From contig JASANG010001835.1 in the NCBI GenBank assembly GCA_030248215.1, forward strand, positions 49,138-113,137: DNA of 64,000 nucleotides, in the 5' to 3' direction. Numbering within the stretch: position 1 is the first letter of the stretch; every line of letters begins with the position of its first letter. The stretch is from Enoplolaimus lenunculus. Lineage: Eukaryota > Nematoda > Enoplea > Enoplida > Thoracostomopsidae. Shown here piece by piece: positions 54,797-64,000 of this stretch. The notes beneath the pieces were generated by a model. It ran no database searches and was not told where the DNA came from. It saw nothing but the letters and a program-made list of their open reading frames with translations. The translations under genes and the position numbers were made by a program.

Positions 54797-54988
54797 TCGA
54801 ATCATTTGTTTTAACTCTAGTCTATACATTATTATATACCAGGGTAGGAACTCGTTTTGAATTGGAATTCTAATCGGAATTCTTCGAATCATCTGTTTTA
54901 ACTCTAGTCTATACATTATTATATACCAGGGTAGGAACTCGTTTTGAATCGGAATTCTATTCGGAATCGGAATTCCGATTGCACCCTG
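54797..54988 (+). repeat. 86-bp tandem duplication ending in a 62-bp hAT-like mini-element
   Basis: The segment from TCGAATCATTTGTTTTAAC is repeated with period 86. The second unit ends in a complete mini-element at 54927-54988 (CAGGGTAGGAACTCG to GATTGCACCCTG) flanked by a perfect TTATATAC duplication. Confidence 0.65.
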
Positions 54989-55199
54989 TTATATACTTAC
55001 ATTACATGTGCGCTGTTGCACAATATGCAGGTGAGGGCTTTCCATGTAATAATAATGTACTAGATGCGTGTTGCAAATCAACACATTTTGGTATCTATCT
55101 CGAAATACACACTCCAATTTAGTTGCATATGTACCAATTGTATATGAGTTGCAGTAGACTAATTGGTAATACAAATAGAATGCAGGTACTATTAAGCAG

Positions 55200-55540
55200 G
55201 ATGCGTCCGAATATTGATTTACCGGTTACCGCAGTTTATAGTGAAATTTTGTCGGAGTTGGATAGTGAATTTTGATCGGAACCGGCCATATCATGTAAAT
55301 TGTTACATTGTTTGCAGCATAACTTAATTTTTTCATTTTTATTTCTGTATGTCAGAGTTTTAACTTCTTAACATGGCCAGTAGTGCAATCGGTGATAGAC
55401 GATCGTTTTTTAAAAAGGACTTTTGTAAAATTCCGAACAACCACCGTAAATGTCCGGATTCGATACGTTTATACCGGTTATCGGAACCGGATACAATATC
55501 GTTTTCTTGCAAGATATAAAACCGGATCCGATGTTCATGG
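55200..55540 (+). repeat. CCGG-rich decayed hAT-like sequences
   Basis: GGATGCGTCCGAATATTGA and CGGTTATCGGAACCGGATAC resemble the 49539 class. Ends unclear. Confidence 0.35.
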
Positions 55541-55734
55541 TATAATTTTCCCCTCCGTAAAATGTTTCCTCACGGAAGAATTGATATCTTCTCGAACAGT
55601 ATGCTAAGTTAGTAAGTTGAGTTGTCAATTTTAAAGCAATTATGCAGCAATTTACATTTTAATCATTGTATAATTATCAAAATTTCAAAACTATTTTAGA
55701 GCAATTTACATTTTAAGGGCTGATTACAACTTTG

Positions 55735-56225
55735 TAGTGATTTTCGGCCCATGTATCTGGCATTTCGCTAGCCGAAACTCGAGTGGGGGGTTTTTGCAGT
55801 GGTGCCCACAAGTTCAACCCAAGGGTGTTTGCCGAGTGGGTGGGGCTTTCAAAAAATGCCCAAGAATTAAACCAGGGGGAAACAAACATTGCGATGGCAA
55901 CATTAGGGGCAAGGCAACGGAAACATTGGGGCAAGGCAACACAACACAGGGCACTACGTATACATTCAACACCTCAGGGGCACGGCAACGGGCAAATGGA
56001 CGGTCTCTCCCAATTTTCGGGGTAGTATTCCAAAATCTTCATTTCCCGGATAATATTTTAATTCCCCAAAATACCAGTTTCCTGGGTAATATCCCAAAAT
56101 CCCAAGGGGACTCTTTTGTACACAAGCCTGATTTTTTAGCGGATTATTCAAGTAAATGTTTTTTCTTCAAAACTTCAGATAGTTACCATTGTTGTTTGTT
56201 ATTGTTAGCTGGATCCGCATGATAT
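55735..56225 (+). other. Open frame of 161 codons, not convincing
   Basis: GGGGCAAGGCAAC and CCCAAAATC(T/C)(T/C)-type short repeats keep several frames open (55737-56222 and 55783-56025). No domain or good splice site. Probably decayed repeat DNA. Confidence 0.2.
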
Positions 56226-56233
56226 GTAGTCGG

Positions 56234-56630
56234 CAGGGTGCAACCGGAATTACAATTTACCGGAACCGGAACCGGAACCGGAATTTGAAAATTTTACCGG
56301 AACCGGAACCGGAAAGTGAAAAATGCATTTCACCAAAAATTTCATTTTAATCTTATTTTTTGCTCTGTTATTTGTGAAATAACCTTAGTCGAACATAGGT
56401 ATTTATTTTATTTGTTATATTTTAGATTTTCGTCGTCGACTGAAGTGAAATCTACCATCAATGGCTTATATTCGGAGTACAAGTGGCTTTCAAAAGAGAT
56501 TCTTAAAAATTAGCAAAGTTAAGAAAACGGCCAAATTTTAACACCGGAATTTTTAAATCCGGTAAAAATGAACCGGAACCGGAAGGTGAAAAAATGCCGG
56601 AACCGGAACCGGAATTCCGGTTGCACCCTG
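56234..56630 (+). repeat. hAT-like element (CAGGGTGCAACCGGAATT family) with perfect 8-bp TSD
   Basis: 397 bp, flanked by GTAGTCGG on both sides, the same length as 34718-35114 and nearly identical to it in reverse orientation. The central 65-codon frame begins MKNAFHQKFHF. Confidence 0.8.
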
Positions 56631-57642
56631 GTAGTCGGACTGTGTAAGTGCCCACAGGATTGAAGGAAACGTATCACATCTCACGGATTGTCAAACGTGT
56701 CGGTGCGGGTCTTCATGCGGGAAGCGCCGTAGCAGGTGCCGTATGTGTCCTCCGGATGGCCACATTTCTGCTGTTTGATTAGCAGGGGTGTTACAATAGC
56801 TTGGAATCCATTATATATGCACCGAGCCCGAGCAGTTGTTGAGCATTGCAATTGCAGCCATATTCGCCCAGATCTCTTTTTCCAGTTTGAAACGGACTGT
56901 GCTGCGGCACGACATCAAACGTCGCACCGCACTTCGGGAGTCCGTGCAGATCAAACACTTTTTTGAGTCGCGATTGAGAATATACTATTAAGTTTTGTAC
57001 CGTGCTAATTAGTTCGGAATTCAAACGTAGAATACACAAAAATTGTATGGAAAGAAATTCTGCAGTACCAACAATGTTGCCCTTGGTTACACATGCACCT
57101 GAAATGTATTGAACCAAAGGTTGTGGTAGGATTAATCTTGTATAATTCAGCCAGGGAAAAATTATACAGGGGAAGAATTAAACGTCGACTTTTGTTACAT
57201 TTTTTGGGGTGAATAATTAAACCCGCATGTGGGGAAAAATTAAGCTGGTTTAATTGTTCCGTGGGAAGAATTATACCGTAACACCGGTTGCAGTTAAGAT
57301 ATATTCGCATTTAAGGTCGCGCCAGAGACGAGAAAATTCAACAGTAACCTAAGTATATATATCACATAACGTGAAGCGCTTGGTCACTCAAAAATATTTT
57401 ATCAAATTATAGTAAAATAAAAAAATATTTTTAGTCACTCAAAACTGTTATGGGGGTCATGGCTTTAAACACTGTCTAAAAATCTCAAAATAAGAAACGG
57501 CATCAGTAGCTATCGGCACAAATTTTGGTATCAGCTCGACACATGCCTGTCATTTGTATGTTTTGCTTCAATTACTAAAATGTACGCAGTAAGTAAACTT
57601 GCAATATTCATTGTGTATGATGATGATACGTTACGCATTATG

Positions 57643-57755
57643 GTTTCGCTATACTTGACGTCCGGCGCCGTCCGTCACCGTGCATCACCCATTTGCGTGC
57701 GATACCGCACAGTGTCGGATGGCGTCGCACGTCAAAAAAGTATAGCGTAACCCTT
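57643..57755 (+). repeat. CG-rich MITE, short copy
   Basis: TGGTTTCGCTATACTTGACG to AAAGTATAGCGTAACCCTTA, with the GTCCGGCGCCGTCCGTC interior shared with 12607. Confidence 0.6.
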
Positions 57756-57839
57756 AATGTCTGTCCGCTATATTTGAACGTAAATTGTGACCGCAGCCGC
57801 GTGATATCTTGAACGCGCGCGTTCGCGAAGCGTTTTATG

Positions 57840-58380
57840 TTTTGTACTTGGGGGTCGAAAGGTGGATGTCCGTCTGTCCGTGCGAAAAGAGTCTCAGGAA
57901 CGGCTGAACCGATTTTGATAAAATTTTTGTGTTTGAATGCCAATTATCTTGGGGTGTGAACCTCGCATTGGGGTTTTAAAATTTTAAACCGTTTATTAGC
58001 TACAGGTTAATTTGCATAATTAATTAAGCCTAAACTAGGACTTTTCACATTATTTCTCTAATTATTACAGTTAAAACAATCTAATTTCAGCATTAAAGGG
58101 ATTTTGGGTGCGAGGAATCTGCGTAGACTGTTTAAAAAACCTCCAAAACCGATACTTGAGTAGTTAGCTAATAGATAATTTGCATATTAGCATAGTTTAT
58201 AAGCTGAAATTACGACTTTTTACAATATTTCACTAGTTATTAAGGTTAAAAACAATATTATTTCAGCACTAAAGAGTTTTTGGGTGCGAGGAATCTGAAT
58301 AAACTGTTTACAAACCTCCAAAATCCGATAAATGAATAGTTAGCTATTAACTAATTTGCATATTACCTTAATTGCTTACG
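57840..58380 (+). repeat. Unclassified repeat with ~175-bp internal duplication
   Basis: GAACGGCTGAACCGATTTTG and GGGGTCGAAAGGTGGATG lead into two tandem units. Each contains TTTGGGTGCGAGGAATCTG, AACCTCCAAAA.CCGATA and TAATTTGCATA. No coding potential. Confidence 0.55.
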
Positions 58381-58524
58381 TGTGTTCGAGCTTCTACGAC
58401 TGATATAAAATTTTATTTTTGGTCTCTATTGTGAAAGATCATGACACGGCTCGACGGCACCTTTTGAATCTTTCAGTGGCTACAATATAGATGCATATAC
58501 TTGTCTTATACTTATGTTTTATGT

Positions 58525-58575
58525 ATATATTATATATACATTATATATATTATATACCTATGTATGTATATATAC
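58525..58575. repeat. AT microsatellite
   Basis: TATATATTATATATACATT-type dinucleotide tract. Confidence 0.8.
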
Positions 58576-58692
58576 GTATTAATTTGAAAACGTCGTTTTG
58601 TGCAACTCGTATTAAAGTTTGTTGTACATTGAAATTGTAACAAATTAAGTCGCGGTTCGACGCATTGGAGCGGATTCCCAAGCGTTTTACAT

Positions 58693-58711
58693 TACGTACG
58701 TACGTACGTAC
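58693..58711. repeat. ACGT tetranucleotide microsatellite
   Basis: Four to five tandem TACG units. Confidence 0.8.
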
Positions 58712-59407
58712 AGAGCCAAAACGTTATAGTATTTTAGTCATATACTATTTATCTTTACTTATGTATGTTTATGTTTGTTAAAGTTTATGGGGATAGCAAG
58801 TATGTACGCTATCTTTTAAATGCTGCGTGGTAGGGGTTTTGCTGTTCACAGTTAGCCATTTAGTCAGGGGCGTACCGACAGCGGGCGGGCCGCGCGCCTC
58901 CATTCGGAATCAGAACGGACCAACTGTGTCTAAACACCTCGAGGACTCTATCAATGGATATCTATCTATCTACATTAGGTATAAAAAATTACGTATAGTT
59001 GTTTCTCGCTCGCTTCTGCTCGTAATGTTCAATTATCGAAAAAAATTTTGCCTGCGGCGCTGTTCAAAGGTACACATCAAAGTCATATTCCCCAATCCGG
59101 ACCAGCTCAAAACTAAGTTTAGTAGTAAAAGTTGTGCAATGCTTCACAATTGCATAATCTTTTGACCAGGGGGGTTCGGTTTGGTTGGTGGTTTAGAGAC
59201 CCCGCGTTTCATGAATAAAGAAATGTTTTGACACTGTTGCAATGTGATAATATGACACTGAAACAATGTATAGCTTCTCGTTCGCTTCGCTCGCGAATCC
59301 TTCAAAGCTTAGTATAAATTCTGGCTTACAGCCATTGCTCACTCTGGGAGTGTGACTAACTTCATTAATAGATACACATTTGTCTTGAAGCAATCAAGTA
59401 TGAACAT

Positions 59408-59512
59408 TTAGGGTTGCGCTATACTTTCATGAGCCGGACGCTGGCGCCCGGCGGCGTGCGGCAAAACGTACCCTGCGGCGCGCCGACGAGCCCCGAGTAT
59501 AGTGCCATCCTT
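59408..59512 (+). repeat. CG-rich MITE, diverged copy
   Basis: TAGGGTTGCGCTATACTTTC to CCGAGTATAGTGCCATCCTT, CG-rich interior. Confidence 0.5.
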
Positions 59513-59867
59513 AGTCGTATTAGCGCTCTGTGCCGTGAGTAATGTTGAGCCATGGGCTCAACTCCCCACTACAGACGCAACCGTTTGTGAACATTTGCTG
59601 TTTTGTGGACTGAGTTGCCGTTATATAAATGCATAAAAATATTCGTGCAGAACTTCGCATTTTCTACGCGTCAATCTGCTATTTTATGTAAGAGCTGTTT
59701 GATGTTAGCTAAACTGCTATATGGACCAATCAGATTTGATAGTTTTTTTTGAACAGACGCAATACGGTTAACCAATCAGCATTGGTTTTTTATCAATGCT
59801 GTTTTGCTACGTCTCACAATCGCTATTTTGGGTCTAGGCCAATTAATTGGTAATTACATAGAATAGT

Positions 59868-60541
59868 CAGGACCGTAGCCAGCTTACCGTGTTAGGGGGC
59901 TGATTGCATCTTCCCTGATCACTCCACTGAATTTTTGAAAAATTCGATTTTTAAGGTCCCAAGTATCCCGCTCGCGACCAAAAAATTTTTTTTTGTCAAA
60001 AAGTTTGACAAATTATATATTATTCGATGCAACTTGCGGAGCTGAGTGCAATGGTGTTAAAATTTTTGCAATCAGACTATTGGTTCACGAATTACAGTCA
60101 AGTATCTGATTTGACGCCAACCCAAATCGTTGGAAGCGTGCTTGAATTAGTTATTTCACCGTAACTCATTTAACCAGACGTCTAATTGCGGAAAATTTAA
60201 CACCATTGGACTCAGCTGCGCAAGATGCATCGAATGACATATCATTTGTCAAACATTTTGACGAAAAATATTTTTTGGTCTCAAGGGGACCAGCAACTTG
60301 AAAACTCGAATTTTTCAAAAATTCAAATTTAAGTGCTGACTAATCAGGGAAGGTCACGAGAAGCTCAAATATGCCAAAATTTCCAAAATTAAACCATTTT
60401 TTGGCAAATGTGGGTTCAAAAAATTTGTCAGGATGGGCATACAAAGGGGTTTTCAATGACTTACAAGTAAGGCTGAAAATTTTCTAGTGTGGTCAAAAGT
60501 TTTCTAGAGGGGCAGTGCCCCCACCCTTGGCTACAGGCCCC
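59868..60541 (+). repeat. GGCCCGTAGC-family element containing a long foldback
   Basis: The outer ends are CAGGACCGTAGCCAGC and CCTTGGCTACAGGCCCC. From about 59912 to 60360 are two ~180-bp inverted arms. They share GAATTTTTGAAAAATTCGA, ATTCGATGCA and CTGAGT(G/C)CAATGGTGTTAA motifs in opposite orientation around a 70-bp loop. Confidence 0.6.
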
Positions 60542-61057
60542 AGAATATTAGATTGGCCTGCAAAATATTTGCAAACCGAAGATTCGATGCCTATTTATGT
60601 TAAGCATCGTATGTAGCGGATTATTGCTTCGCAGTGTATATATATACAGTATTTGAACGCTCTACTTATATGTAATGTGTCATAGTTGTCTTGCGTTCAC
60701 GTCTGTAAACAGGAAATGTTACTCGAGGGGGCGCAGCTAAGCTTAAATTTTATACAAGGGTACGAAACATTGTCCAGCGAAAAAACACTGTTTTCATGAT
60801 TGCGATAAATTTTCAGCCAAGGGGGCAGCGTCAATAACGGGGGGCGGGAGAAGGCGCCTCTGTGCGCTGTTGGCGACCATCGGCTGTTTGTCTTCTTAGT
60901 GTTGTATAAATGTCGATGTATATACAAATGGTTGTTTATAAACAGCACAGATAACTACGTCTGTATACAAAACGCGGTTTGTAAAACTTTCTCGCCGCTA
61001 TTTTTCAGCACCCCTCCGACGGTAAATAAAAAAAAAACCCTTATTTTCCCAATTTCC

Positions 61058-61073
61058 CCCCCCCCCCCCCCCT
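61058..61073 (+). repeat. Poly-C tract
   Basis: About 16 consecutive C. Likely length-variable or error-prone in assemblies. Confidence 0.85.
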
Positions 61074-61406
61074 CTCAACCAGCACGCTATTCTTTCAAAA
61101 GTACGCAAGCGGTCGTTAAACAGTGTGTTTAGAAAGCCGCTGAAAGTAACAGAATTTTTGTTGCGAATGTAAAAGCGGTTTGCGTAGTCTTAGTGATATG
61201 TTCATTATTAGTCATCTTTATATATGTATATATACTTATGTTTACTTGTGTCGAAAAACAAGTAATACTAGTCAAGACAGACTGCACAAATGTGTAACTC
61301 GCATAATGGATTCTGGACGGACGGCTGGCATTTTTAAATCTTTAACATGAATGTTTGATTAAGCAAGTGTAACTGATCAGAGAACTTGGAAAAGTTACGG
61401 TGTGCT

Positions 61407-61871
61407 CAGGGTGCAACCAGAATTGCGGTTCCGGCATTTTTTTCGCCTTCCGGTTCCTGAAAAATTTTACCGGATTTAAAAATTACGGTGTTATAATTTG
61501 GCCGTTTTGTTAACTTTGCTAATTTTTAAGAATCTCTTTTGAAAGCCACTTGTACTTCTAGTGTTTTTGAATTGCTTGTTCATGCAGTGGTTATTGTTGT
61601 GGACAAAAGCATTCTACTGGAAATGTATATATAAATCTTGACAATCATCGAATATAAGCCATTGATGGTGGATTTCACTTCAGTCGATGAAGAAAATCTA
61701 AAATACAACAAATAAAATAAATACCTATGTTCGACTAGGGTTATTCCAAAAATAACAGAGCAAAAAATAAGATTGAAATGGAATTTTTGGTGAAATGCAT
61801 TTTTCACTTTCCGGTTCCGGTAAAATTTTCAAATTCCGGTTCCGGTAAATTGTAATTCCGGTTGCACCCTG
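61407..61871 (-). repeat. hAT-like element (CAGGGTGCAACC family) with an internal insertion
   Basis: Ends CAGGGTGCAACCAGAATT and (complement) CAGGGTGCAACCGGAATT. The flanks share GTGTGCT. Compared with 34718-35114 it carries an extra ~90 bp at about 61557-61646. Confidence 0.7.
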
Positions 61872-61949
61872 TGTGCTATGTAATGTACAATGTACTTCCT
61901 ATATGCACAAATTCGAACGATATGTAGACATGTAATAGTTAATTAAAAT

Positions 61950-62028
61950 ACTGTACTGTCGGACTTGTTTACTCCTGCGCTGGAATGTTGCCCAAATACG
62001 TATGTCGGGCGTTCCAGCTTTAATATAT
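61950..62028 (-). repeat. Dispersed hairpin repeat, inverse of 34262-34340
   Basis: TTTACTCCTGCGCTGGAATG to GGCGTTCCAGCTTTAATATA. Confidence 0.5.
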
Positions 62029-62439
62029 AGATATATTATGTAAAGCTTACGTTATGTATCTATTGTATTTATTAAATTCATAGTGTCGTCTGTTGTCTGT
62101 GTACTACCGAGTGCAACCGGATATCAAACTGCTGGATAGCCAAATACCTGCCAAATAACGTTGAAATATATCCTGTAATTTTTGCTTTTGCTAAGGCTTA
62201 ACTGTGTGGATACGGTACTTTTGTAGAGTTTATAGTTTACGGCATTACGAATCCCTCAAGCTTTAAGAAATTCAGCATTCGTTGTACGTACGTACATTCA
62301 ATTGGCATAAACAAGAGGCTGTTTCCATGGTGGAACCGGACCGACGGTTGGACCGATTGCGATACGAATCCATTGCGGTTGCCCTGAATTTGAATACGAA
62401 TCGCGGAACCTTGGCATTGAAAAATCCATATAGGTAGAA

Positions 62440-62504
62440 CAGGGTGCAACCGGAATTACAATTTACCGGAGCGGAACCGGAACCTGAATTCCGGTTGCAC
62501 CCTG
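62440..62504 (+). repeat. 65-bp hAT-like mini-element with perfect 8-bp TSD
   Basis: CAGGGTGCAACCGGAATTAC to GAATTCCGGTTGCACCCTG, flanked by AGGTAGAA on both sides. It is almost only the two termini. Confidence 0.75.
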
Positions 62505-62720
62505 AGGTAGAAGTAATGTATAGAATCAAAGTTATAGCTGTTTGAGATGTCTGCATAGCAAACCTAATCTTATGCAGGGAATAAAACATGTGAATTTTGA
62601 AATATCGGAATCAGAATTCATTGAAATATGGATTGAGGTTCGAACCGAAGCGCAACCTAATAATACCTTAAGCTAAGCATATGCCTTAATTAAATATAAA
62701 ATCGAAAGTGCACAAGAGTC

Positions 62721-63126
62721 CAGGGTGCAACCGAAATTGTGATTCCGAGTAGAATTCCGATTCAAAACTACGTTCGATTCCAATTGCGCAATTAATCGAG
62801 ATCCGAATTTTGACATTATAATTTTAGGCCTACTTGTTGTGATATGTTGCATAAGAATTCTGTAGCATTTATCTATTAAATTGCTTTCGATGAGTTAACT
62901 TATCAATAATTGATGGTAGTTTGGCATTACAAAACAAAAAATGAATGCCAATTTGTGCATGTAGCGTTTTTGAAAATTGTTACCAGCCAACAGACACCCT
63001 AAATCAACATTAAGTACTTGTTAATACGAATTATCCGTATAGTCACAAAATTTGTAGTTGCGCTTCCGATTGCGGTATACATTTGCTGTTCCGGTTCCGC
63101 TTTAATCCAGTTCCGCTTTGCATCCT
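62721..63126 (+). repeat. Decayed hAT-like CAGGGTGCAACC element
   Basis: CAGGGTGCAACCGAAATTG to CCGCTTTGCATCCTG. The middle is diverged. Confidence 0.45.
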
Positions 63127-63423
63127 GTAATTTTTAGTTTTATAAACATGTTGAATGGGTTTGTTTAAATCGTGGCCAAACGTTAATCCATTATTCACCA
63201 TTGCCTGAAAAAGCTGTCTCTCATGCTGTAAACGGGTTTGTTTTTGACATTTTAAACCAGCAACATTTAAACGAATTTTAATCTGAACTGATACTTGCGC
63301 TTGTATTCAACTACGTTTGTATATTATTTACAGGCGTGTGAACATGGGTATCCGCTGGGTTTCGTTCCAATGGAGTTAAAAAATTATTTTAAAAATCCCA
63401 TTATGCCGCGGAGGCCACGGCCC

Positions 63424-63885
63424 CATTGGCGTGTCCCCAGATAGACCATTGGCGTGCCCCCAGATGGACCATTGGCGTGCCCCCAGATGGACCATTGGCG
63501 TGCCCCCAGATGGACCATTGGCGTGCCCCCAGATGGACCATTGGCGTGCCCCCAGATGGACCATTGGCGTTACCCCAGATAGACCATTGGCGTGCCCCCA
63601 GATGGACCATTGGCGTGCCCCCAGATGGACCATTGGCGTGCCCCCAGATGGACCATTGGCGTGCCCCCAGATGGACCATTGGCGTGCCCCCAGATGGACC
63701 ATTGGCGTGCCCCCAGATGGACCATTGGCGTGCCCCCAGATGGACCATTGGCATGCCCCCAGATGGACCATTGGCGTGCCCCCAGATGGACCATTGGCGT
63801 GCCCCCAGATGAACCATTGGCGTGCCCCCAGATGGACCATTGGCGTGCCCCCAGATGGACCATTGGCGTGCCCCCAGATGGACAA
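63424..63885 (+). repeat. 23-bp minisatellite, about 20 copies
   Basis: Unit ATTGGCGTGCCCCCAGATGG plus ACC, nearly homogeneous, with rare point variants (TACCCCAGATA, GGCATGCC, GATGAACC). Because 23 is not a multiple of 3 and the unit has no stops in most frames, open frames of 97-170 codons appear on both strands. They are artefacts of the repeat. Confidence 0.9.
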
Positions 63886-64000
63886 AGTCAGTTATATACG
63901 TACGTACATTCACGAATAGTATTCGACCAATTTTGAGTCAGAAGTTTTAGGTCAGCGTTGGCGCTAGCGGTCCCGCACAGGTATGGGAGCCTTGGTCTCC

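Noticed and set aside
55737-56222. 161-codon plus-strand gene
   Set aside because: Low-complexity repeats, an overlapping alternative frame and no supporting splice or start context.
63376-63936. Six overlapping frames of 97-170 codons
   Set aside because: All come from a 23-bp minisatellite, are present on both strands and have no start context or homology.

Overview
The window looks like nuclear DNA of a nematode-like invertebrate. Host genes are split into small exons whose phases agree, with T-rich acceptors such as TTTTTGTTTCAG. The hexamer TTAGGC, the canonical nematode telomere unit, recurs throughout inside dispersed repeats. Secreted-protein domains that are common in nematodes (ShKT, PAN/apple, Cys-rich GPI-anchored proteins) are present. 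The assignment to nematodes is an inference from these features. I cannot name a species.

Host genes, left to right: (1) 2-646, plus strand, the 3' end of a gene whose product ends in a ShKT domain and a polar tail. (2) 1686-9361, minus strand, convergent with gene 1: five phase-compatible exons encoding a PAN domain, an Asn-rich linker with about 80 consecutive codons mostly AAC, an antistasin-like Cys cluster and a Cys-rich C-terminus. The 5' end was not found. (3) 21704-28355, plus strand: five exons with a TATA box, a signal-peptide first exon of only 22 nt, conserved-looking Cys blocks and a C-terminal GPI-type hydrophobic tail. (4) 33650-39512, minus strand: seven exons encoding a homologue of PABIR/FAM122, the PP2A-B55 inhibitor. 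(5) 46522-49255, minus strand: two exons encoding a UBAP1-like ESCRT-I protein with no recognisable UBA domains. A weak two-exon candidate lies at 45079-45422, plus strand. Introns 1-2 kb long in these genes are almost entirely built of small transposons.

The rest is dominated by non-autonomous DNA transposons (MITEs), often nested. Families supported here by inverted ends or target-site duplications (TSDs): (a) GGCC-ended elements whose interiors are TTAGGC-like telomere-type repeats, one expanded to 1.4 kb at 18197-19628. (b) hAT-like CAGGGTGCAACC-ended elements with 8-bp TSDs and arrays of CCGGAA. (c) A piggyBac-like TTAA/CCC element carrying a tRNA-like cargo. (d) TA-flanked palindromes ending CACTGCAAAAAATGG. 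(e) CTTGCA-rich elements. (f) CG-rich GGGTTGCGCTATACTT elements. (g) GGCCCGTAGC elements. (h) Several foldbacks. One decayed Tc1/mariner-type transposase copy (49852-51112) is nested in a hAT-like element. Minisatellites occur at 42770-43235 and 63424-63885.

The most unusual signal is the repeated association of telomere-type hexamers with transposon ends in several subfamilies. Next are the tRNA-like passenger of the piggyBac-like MITE and a MITE that begins exactly six bases into an intron of the PAN-domain gene.
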